A DNA stretch of 7,248 nt, from assembly GCA_017538465.1 (NCBI GenBank), contig JAFYIW010000195.1, positions 1 through 7,248 on the forward strand, read 5' to 3'. Origin of the DNA: Victivallales bacterium (lineage in GTDB: Bacteria > Verrucomicrobiota > Lentisphaeria > Oligosphaerales > Oligosphaeraceae). Under the pieces are notes generated by a model that was not told the origin of the DNA, made no database searches, and saw nothing but the letters and a program-made list of their open reading frames with translations. Both the position numbers and the translations under genes were made by a program. Of this stretch, positions 1 to 6,000 are shown piece by piece; positions within the stretch are counted from its first letter, which is position 1; every line of letters begins with the position of its first letter.

Positions 1-917
1 AGAAAGCGGACATCGAGGCTGCGCGTGGCATCTGCGCCCAGCTGGGGATTCCCTTCCATGTCTTCGACTGCGCCCGTGAATACGAGCATCGGGTGATCGA
101 CTACTTCCGGGAAGAATATCTGGCCGGGCGCACCCCGAATCCCTGCGTGCGCTGCAACGCCGCACTCAAGTTCGGACTCCTTCCCGAACTCGCCCGCCAG
201 GCCGGACTGCCCTTTGACGCCTTCGCCACAGGGCACTACGCCCGCATCCGCCAGGCCCCTGATGGCCGGTTTCAACTCCTCCGCGCAGTGGACACTCTCA
301 AAGACCAGTCCTACTTCCTCTGCCGACTCTCACAGGAACAACTCGCCCGCCAACGCTTTCCCCTCGGCGAACTCCGCAAATCCGAAGTCCGCGACCTCGC
401 CCGCAAATTCGGCCTCGCCGTCGCCGAAAAGCACGACAGCCAGGACTTCTACAGTGGCGAGATCAGCGAACTGCTCCAGCAGCCCGACCGCGAGGGCGAC
501 ATCGTCGAGGAGGGCACGGGACGCCTCCTCGGACACCACACTGGCTACTGGAAATTCACCATCGGTCAACGAAAGGGCCTCGGAGTCGCTTCCACTGCAC
601 CACTCTATGTCGTGGGTATCGATCCCTGCCACAATCGCGTGACTCTCGGCCACGCCGAGGCGGTGCGTCACCATCACCTCACCGCCGATAATTTCAACTG
701 GGTCTCGGTGGAACCTCCGACGGCCCCGCTGGAATGCCAGGTCAAAGTCCGTTCCGTGCAGACACCGGTTACCTGTACCCTTGAGCCGCTGACCAACGGA
801 CAATTCGCCGCGCACTTCCCCGACGGCATCTACGCCGTGGCACCCGGCCAGGCCGCCGTCTTCTACCAGGACGACCTCCTCCTCGGCGGCGGCTTCATCC
901 GCGACGCCGCGCCGTAG
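1..917 (+). CDS. mnmA: tRNA-specific 2-thiouridylase MnmA, 5'-truncated by window edge
   Basis: The enzyme 2-thiolates U34 in the wobble position of Lys, Glu and Gln tRNAs in the cytoplasm, using ATP to adenylate the base. The reading frame is open from position 3 to the TAG at 915-917, giving 304 visible residues. Families of this type run about 360, so the N-terminal PP-loop (SGGVDS motif) lies outside the window. The GTG at 93 is an internal valine codon, not the start, because the family match (KADIEAARGICAQLGIPFHV) continues upstream of it. Recognisable blocks are AGRTPNPCVRCN (Cys codons 144-146 and 153-155), FATGHYARI, LKDQSYFLCRLS, FPLGELRKSEVR, FTIGQRKGLGVA and the C-terminal APGQAAVFYQDDLLLGGG. 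Oddity: where most family members have DSxxICF with the second catalytic cysteine, this protein has DSQDFYSGE, placing Tyr (450-452) at the Cys position. A CxxC pair remains in the PNPC motif. Family assignment is very secure; the chemistry is less so. Confidence 0.96.
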   Translation, partial: KADIEAARGICAQLGIPFHVFDCAREYEHRVIDYFREEYLAGRTPNPCVRCNAALKFGLLPELARQAGLPFDAFATGHYARIRQAPDGRFQLLRAVDTLKDQSYFLCRLSQEQLARQRFPLGELRKSEVRDLARKFGLAVAEKHDSQDFYSGEISELLQQPDREGDIVEEGTGRLLGHHTGYWKFTIGQRKGLGVASTAPLYVVGIDPCHNRVTLGHAEAVRHHHLTADNFNWVSVEPPTAPLECQVKVRSVQTPVTCTLEPLTNGQFAAHFPDGIYAVAPGQAAVFYQDDLLLGGGFIRDAAP

Positions 918-957
918 CCCTCGTCCCCATGCCCCGTGAAAAATCCCGTCTTCCGAA

Positions 958-970
958 GTTGAAATTCAAC
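958..970. repeat. Short perfect inverted repeat (6-bp arms, 1-nt centre)
   Basis: GTTGAA-A-TTCAAC is a perfect dyad in the gap between mnmA and the bS22 gene. It overlaps the best -35-like hexamer (TTGAAA, 959-964), so it could be an operator half-site pair. A 1-nt loop makes it unsuitable as an RNA hairpin. A 13-bp dyad can occur by chance, so the regulatory role is inference only. Confidence 0.25.
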
Positions 971-988
971 GTTCAGGGGTTACATTAT
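959..988 (+). promoter_or_regulatory. Possible sigma-70-type promoter upstream of the bS22 gene
   Basis: TTGAAA at 959-964 matches the -35 consensus at 5 of 6 bases. Two weak -10 candidates follow: TACATT at 981-986 (16-bp spacer, 4/6) and CATTAT at 983-988 (18-bp spacer, 4/6). Transcription would start near 993-997, leaving a roughly 50-nt leader before the ATG at 1045. This is locally AT-rich sequence between GC-rich genes, which supports a promoter, but the -10 matches are poor. If the 987-1043 leader ORF is translated, this promoter cannot be its source, because the start site would fall after its ATG. Confidence 0.3.
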
Positions 989-1043
989 GGAGTTGTCATT
1001 TGCTCCTGCTTTTATTAACCAACCACACAAAGAGGTAATCTAA
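987..1043 (+). other. Candidate 18-codon leader ORF abutting the bS22 start
   Basis: An ATG at 987 opens an 18-residue frame (MELSFAPAFINQPHKEVI) that ends with TAA at 1041-1043, one base before the bS22 ATG at 1045. An AGGGG at 975-979 sits 7 nt upstream of this ATG, a good Shine-Dalgarno position. The bS22 ribosome binding site (AGAGGT, 1031-1036) lies inside its last codons, so a ribosome translating it would cover and then be released at the bS22 start. That arrangement is what translational coupling looks like. The peptide itself resembles nothing I know. An ORF this short can arise by chance, and the rival reading is that this stretch is a promoter plus untranslated leader. Confidence 0.25.
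1031..1036 (+). promoter_or_regulatory. Ribosome binding site of the bS22 gene
   Basis: AGAGGT resembles the AGGAGGT core and is followed by 8 nt to the ATG at 1045. It is the clearest Shine-Dalgarno in the window and fixes the start of an otherwise very short gene. Confidence 0.6.
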
Positions 1044-1044
1044 C

Positions 1045-1134
1045 ATGGGTTCTGTCAAGAAGAAGCGCCGCAAGAAGATCGCGAAGCACAAGCGCGACAA
1101 GATCCGCAAGGCTCTGCGTCACAAGAACAAATAA
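1045..1134 (+). CDS. Small ribosomal protein bS22 (AURKAIP1/COX24/mS38-type), 29 residues
   Basis: This 29-residue protein begins MGSVKKKRRKKIAKHKRDKI and ends in a second basic stretch, RKALRHKNK; more than half of its residues are Lys, Arg or His. The MGSVxKKRRKxxxKHKxxKxxxxxRH pattern is the AURKAIP1/COX24 domain signature. Members include mitochondrial small-subunit protein mS38 and mycobacterial bS22, which bind small-subunit rRNA near the decoding region. A good ribosome binding site lies 8 nt upstream, the gene ends in TAA, and an intrinsic terminator follows 63 nt later. All of this argues that the ORF is expressed despite its size. It lies 127 bp after mnmA on the same strand and could share its transcript or use the candidate promoter at 959-988. 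Family identity is strong from the pattern; the ribosomal role is established for relatives and inferred here. Confidence 0.88.
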   Translation: MGSVKKKRRKKIAKHKRDKIRKALRHKNK

Positions 1135-1197
1135 GCCACCTTCCCGACTCCTCTGGCGAAGGGGGCTGTTGGCGGTTCTGCCTTTGCGCCGCATATC

Positions 1198-1244
1198 GCG
1201 CACCGTGCCTGCATATATGTTGGTTCGGTGCGCTTTTCTTTTTT
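1198..1244 (+). terminator. Rho-independent terminator after the bS22 gene
   Basis: The arms GCGCACCG (1198-1205) and CGGTGCGC (1226-1233) form a perfect 8-bp GC-rich stem. The 20-nt loop can itself partly pair (GCA/TGT around 1211-1220). It is followed immediately by TTTTCTTTTTT (1234-1244), an eleven-base tract with ten T. No matching T-tract exists for the opposite strand, so it is directional. It ends the mnmA/bS22 transcription unit and isolates it from the TPR gene. It also argues against any TPR start upstream of about 1245. Confidence 0.8.
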
Positions 1245-1321
1245 CGTGCGCGTGCGCGGGCGAGAACGCGATGTCCGCATGTGCCGCGTTGGCGAATCAT
1301 CCCCTGCCTGGTCCTGAGATC

Positions 1322-3046
1322 ATGACGACTCTCCGCAAAAACATATTCTTTCTGGCGTTTTTTTCCCTCGTCGCGCATTGTCTGGCAGAAGATGCGCCCA
1401 TCCTTTCCGATTGGATGCGGGAACGTCGGACAGATGACTGGAAAATCGCCATGGCGGCGGTCTCCGAATGCGGATTTGCACCAGCCCCGGAGCTGCCGCC
1501 GGAATTGCAGAAGGAGTCCGCAGGCTATCTGGCATATCTCCAGGCGAAGTATCTGATCTCTGCGGCGACGTCACCCAAAGAGGCGGACGCCGAGGTCATT
1601 GTGCCTCTCCTCGTCCAGGCCATCGACGCCTTTCCCGAAGAGGAAGCCCCCGTTATCGAATTAGCCATGTTCCGCGACAACCGGGGCGAGAAGAAAGAAT
1701 TCATCGAGGATTTGCGGTCATTGCTGGAACACCACCCCGACACTCTCCGCCTGCTCCGTCTGCTGGCCATGTCCCTGATGGACGAACGGCAGATGGAATC
1801 AGCCGATACAGTCTTGAGGCACCTTCTTGAGGTCGCTCCCGACGACAGCGCAAATCTTCTGCTATGGGGCGAATTTCTTTTCCTCCAGCATCGATCCCAA
1901 GAACTCGGCGACCTCATCCAGCGTTTTGACGCCATGCCTGACGGGGAATGCTCGCCAGACCACCTGCAGCTTGCCATCCGCCATTTCCGAAGAGAAGATC
2001 AGCTCGCCGAAGCACTACGGGAAGCGGAACGGCTTGTCCATCACCCCAAAGTTTACCAGATTAGCCAGACGGCGTATCAAGTCCCGCCTGTCCTGACCTC
2101 GCTGCACGCATGGGAACTCCTTCGGCAATTCGTGACGCAGTTTGAAAAACAAAACGCCAACAACATCCCCGCCGACCTGCGCCGGCGACTCTGCCGGGCC
2201 TGCACCAACGCCAATCTGGCACTGCGGGACTACGACGCGCTGGGAAAATATCTGGAGGAACTGATCGCCACCGCTGGCAATGACCTTGATTTGTTCAACA
2301 TCTTCGCCGCTCCCATTGAACTCCTCATCGATGACGGGGAGCAGCCGGACAAAGACCCGCAACGGCTGCTGGAGCTCAGCGCCCGTGCCTATGAGACCAT
2401 GATGCTGCGGGCGCCACGCAACATGAAATACCGACGGCACCTGTGCATTCTCTACACCGTGATGGGCGCCCACCAGAAGGCCCTGGCCCTTCTCGAAACC
2501 CTCCAGTCCCCCACGCCGGAGGACCAGCTGCTCATGGCCGACCTGCTCATCAGCCTGAAGCGCCATGAAGAGGCGCTGGCCATTTATGAGCAATTCGAGC
2601 ATGGGCAGCAGAATCGCCAATACCGCGGTCCCGGCTATTATCTGCAATACGGATACCTCGCCGAGCAGCTTGGCGAGACCGAGCGCGCACTCGCAATTCT
2701 TCGGAAGGGTCTCAAGGCCTACCCCAACTCCCCGCAATTGGCCAACTCGCTGGGATTCATCATGGCCGACCATCATCAGAATCTGGACGAGGCGAAGCGC
2801 CTGATTGAACTCGCGCTCAAGAAGACTCCCAATTCCCCCGCCTATCTGGACAGCCTGGCATGGGTATATTATCGTCAAGGCGATGTCCAGCAGGCTTTGA
2901 TTTACATGGCAAAAGCCGTCCAGCGCTCGGCATTGTCAATTGACGAGCTAGACCAGGAATTGCGCGGTCATCTCCAGGACATCCTCAAAGATGCCGGATA
3001 TCCCGCATTCGCGGAGGTCTTTGCCCCCCTCACTCTGGAGAACTGA
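1322..3046 (+). CDS. Exported tetratricopeptide-repeat (TPR) protein
   Basis: This 574-residue protein probably acts as a protein-interaction scaffold outside the cytoplasmic membrane; its partner is unknown. The start at 1322 is chosen because it gives a textbook Sec signal peptide: MTTLRK, a hydrophobic core NIFFLAFFSLVA, then a likely cleavage after CLA (residues 21-23). The Cys at 20 is preceded by His and does not form a good lipobox. Earlier in-frame ATGs (1169, 1271) would run the gene through the terminator or bury the signal sequence. The ribosome binding site is weak (TGAG at 1315-1318). TPR units are clearest at residues 365-395, 398-426, 439-470, 471-505 and 506-536, with a weaker one near 139-176. 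The C-terminal pair NSLGFIMAD...LDEAKRLIELAL and LDSLAWVYYRQGDVQQAL is the pattern typical of bacterial TPR proteins with predicted cell-envelope roles. The next gene starts 26 bp after the TGA. No enzymatic domain is visible. Confidence 0.85.
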   Translation: MTTLRKNIFFLAFFSLVAHCLAEDAPILSDWMRERRTDDWKIAMAAVSECGFAPAPELPPELQKESAGYLAYLQAKYLISAATSPKEADAEVIVPLLVQAIDAFPEEEAPVIELAMFRDNRGEKKEFIEDLRSLLEHHPDTLRLLRLLAMSLMDERQMESADTVLRHLLEVAPDDSANLLLWGEFLFLQHRSQELGDLIQRFDAMPDGECSPDHLQLAIRHFRREDQLAEALREAERLVHHPKVYQISQTAYQVPPVLTSLHAWELLRQFVTQFEKQNANNIPADLRRRLCRACTNANLALRDYDALGKYLEELIATAGNDLDLFNIFAAPIELLIDDGEQPDKDPQRLLELSARAYETMMLRAPRNMKYRRHLCILYTVMGAHQKALALLETLQSPTPEDQLLMADLLISLKRHEEALAIYEQFEHGQQNRQYRGPGYYLQYGYLAEQLGETERALAILRKGLKAYPNSPQLANSLGFIMADHHQNLDEAKRLIELALKKTPNSPAYLDSLAWVYYRQGDVQQALIYMAKAVQRSALSIDELDQELRGHLQDILKDAGYPAFAEVFAPLTLEN

Positions 3047-3072
3047 CACCCCACATAGCCACCGCAGCCGAT

Positions 3073-6000
3073 ATGCCAGAATCCCCTACCACTCCGCAGG
3101 TCGCCCGCCGCATGGAGCGCTGGAAGCAGCAGCTCCTTGACCTCTCGCTACGCAATCATCTGCTGAATCTGCGTGATGGCCTGCAGGCCATCCAGCTTCA
3201 TGGCGCGTCATTGCACGAGGTGGAGGACCGGTTACAGAACGGCGTGACCTTCTCGCTGGACGCGCTGGAGAATCTGCTGGGCGCCGAGGAGTTCCAGAAC
3301 GCCGAGAAGTTGTCTGTCGCCGAACGCGAGAAAATCTACGCCGATGCCATCGCAAAGGCCAAGAAGGCCGATGCGCTCTATTCGGTGCGCCCAGCCAAGG
3401 AATTGAGCCGCAAGCTATTGGAGCTGATGCGCAAAGGACGTCTGGACCAGGAGGAAGGCGATGTCCACACCATCTTCGCCACTTTCGGAGTATTGGCCTG
3501 GAAACCCAAAGGCGACAAGATAAAACGCTATGCCCCACTGGTGTTGGAACCCGTGACGCTCAACCGAAAGTCCATCCAGGCCGGGTTCACCATCATGCGC
3601 CACGACGACGAGACACTCTTCAACCAGACGCTCGTCGAGCTGCTCAAGCGCGACTTCCAAATCAAGTTGCCGTCAATGGACGAACTGCCTGCCGACGACC
3701 ACGGCGTGGACCTCAATGCGGTCTTCACGACCGTCCGCGAGGCGGTCGCCGCCATCCCCGAATGCGAGATTCTCGAGACGCTCTACGTCGCCCGGCTCTC
3801 CTTCAGCAAGTTCCTGATGTGGAATGACCTCAACAATCGCGCCGAAGCTTTGGAGAAGCAGCCCCTGGTACATCATCTGGTGCAGGGGCTCTCTGGGCTT
3901 TACGACGATCAAATCAAGGTCTTTCCACCCGCCGAGGTGGAATCGCATCTGGAACTGGAAAACCTGTGTTGCCCGTTGGCGGCGGACGCCTCGCAGCTCA
4001 CCGCGATTCTCTACTCCGCGCTGGGCAAGACCTTCGTGCTGCACGGCCCTCCCGGAACCGGCAAGTCGCAGTCCATCGCGAACCTCATCTGCCACAACCT
4101 CACCCTTGGCCGTCGCGTGCTCTTCGTCTCGGAGAAGAAGGCCGCGCTCGAAGTCGTGCAGAACCGCCTGAACAAACTGGGCATGCGCCCCTTCTGCCTG
4201 GAGCTGCACTCCAACAAGACCGGCAAGGCCGAGGTCTTGGCGCAGTTCCGCGAGGCGCTCAATTTGGCCACCGCCGCCGAACCCCAGAATTGGCAGACGC
4301 TGGTCAAGGACCTCGCCACCCAACGCGATGCCCTCAACGGATATATCCGGTTGCTTCACCACGCCTACCCCAACGGCATCTCCGCCTTCCAATGTCTCGC
4401 CGAAACACTTGAGGAGGAATCGTCCGCGCAAATCAACTGGAAACAGGACGACCTCCTCACCCAGACCGCCGAACAGCGTGGCCAGCTGGAGAACGCACTA
4501 AAATCCGCGCAGGACGGCTTTGCCGCCGTCACCCCGCAGCTCTGCCACGCCATGCGGCTCTTCGCCCAACCGCTAGACTGGACAAAACTGAACAACTCCC
4601 AATTGCCGCCCGCGCTCGCCACAGTCCAGAAAGCCCTTGACTCCCTTCGGAATGCAATTCGTCAATTGGATGACGCCTTTGGCTTCATGGAGAGCCCCAC
4701 TGGGGAGGAAGCATTGGCGGCAAGGGATTTGCTTGCGTCGAAACTGCCAGAACTCAAGACGCTCCCGCGCCCTCTGCTAGCCAATGACGTCGCCGACCAC
4801 CTGGACGACTTGCTGACGACGCTCGACCACGCCAAACGACTGGTCGAACTGCGAGGACAACTCGCCCAGTGGCACCCCATGCGGCTGACCGAAGTTCCGG
4901 TGGCCTCCGCCCTGCAGACCTTGACCGACAACAACGCGAGATTCTTCCTCATGCGTTTTTTCGCCAATCGCTCGCTGGGCAAATCCCTGATGGGCTTCCG
5001 GCAAATCACCGCGCCACGGCCTGGCGCGGATGAATTGGCGCACGACCTGCCCCTGATTTCGGAATACCAGTCGCTTGTCCAAAACCATGCGTCGGACTTC
5101 CGTCATCTGGGTGGCCTTCTGGACAATCCGCAGTGGCTGGAAGGCGCCACGCCAAACTGGCAGGCTCTCGCCGCGCAATTGGAAACCGCCGCCCTTCTCG
5201 TTCACGCCATATTGGAACTCTTCGGACCCCAGCCTGACACCCGACTGGCCACGTTGCCGGAATGCATGGACACCGCCCTGCCCGCCGCCGAAGCCTATCG
5301 CCAGGCACTGAAACGCTTCAACGACGCACTGCATGCGTTCCAGCAGATCGCCGCGATGACGAATGCGCCTGTCGTGGACGATAGCCTGAATGCCTTAGAC
5401 GAGATGATCGCGGACGCGCTGGAGAATCTGGATTCGCTGCGGCCTTACCGTGTATGGCGTCAGAGCCGCGAAAACGCCGAGGCCGCCGGGTTGTCGCCTT
5501 TCCTGGACGCGCTGGAGACGGGGACTTTCCCGCCCGCCGAGCTCCTGACGGTCTTCCGACGCAAGTTGGAGGCAGTGATGCTTCAGCAAATCCTTGCCGC
5601 GGAACCCGTGCTGGCGGACTTCATCGGCACTCGCCATGAACACCGCATCGAGCAGTTCTGCAAATTGGACGCGGACTATATGGCCCTCTCCGCCAAGCTC
5701 GCGGTCGCCCGCATCTCCGCACGGCTTCCGCAGCGTCGCAACAGCGAATGCCCCGCCGGAACCGCGCTGGGCTTCCTGAAACGCGAATGCGAGAAGAAGG
5801 CCCGCATCAAGCCAGTGCGTACCATCCTCCAGAATGTCGCGCCCATCCTCGGCAGCCTGAAGCCCTGCTTCCTGATGAGTCCGCTCTCCGTGGCGCAGTA
5901 TCTCCCGCCCGACATGAGCCAATTCGACCTGGTGGTCTTCGACGAGGCCTCGCAGATTCCCACCGCCGACGCCATCGGCGCCATCGCCCGCGGCAAGCAG

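Noticed and set aside
93..95. GTG at 93 as the start of mnmA
   Set aside because: The same frame continues upstream to position 3 with clear MnmA homology, so this is an internal valine codon of a gene cut by the window edge.
330..815. 161-codon open frame on the - strand within mnmA
   Set aside because: It is opposite conserved MnmA motifs, has no family resemblance, and is a compositional shadow.
890..918. GC-rich imperfect hairpin at the end of mnmA as a terminator
   Set aside because: GGCGGCGGC could pair imperfectly with GCCGCGCC, but there is no T-tract after it and the repeats are explained by Gly/Ala codons.
1169..1321. N-terminal extension of the TPR protein starting at ATG 1169
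   Set aside because: It would span the strong intrinsic terminator at 1198-1244 and place 51 residues before an obvious signal peptide. The start at 1322 is far more plausible.
2015..2878. 287-codon open frame on the - strand within the TPR gene
   Set aside because: It is antisense to clear TPR repeats, has no recognisable domain, and is expected from the codon bias of the coding strand.
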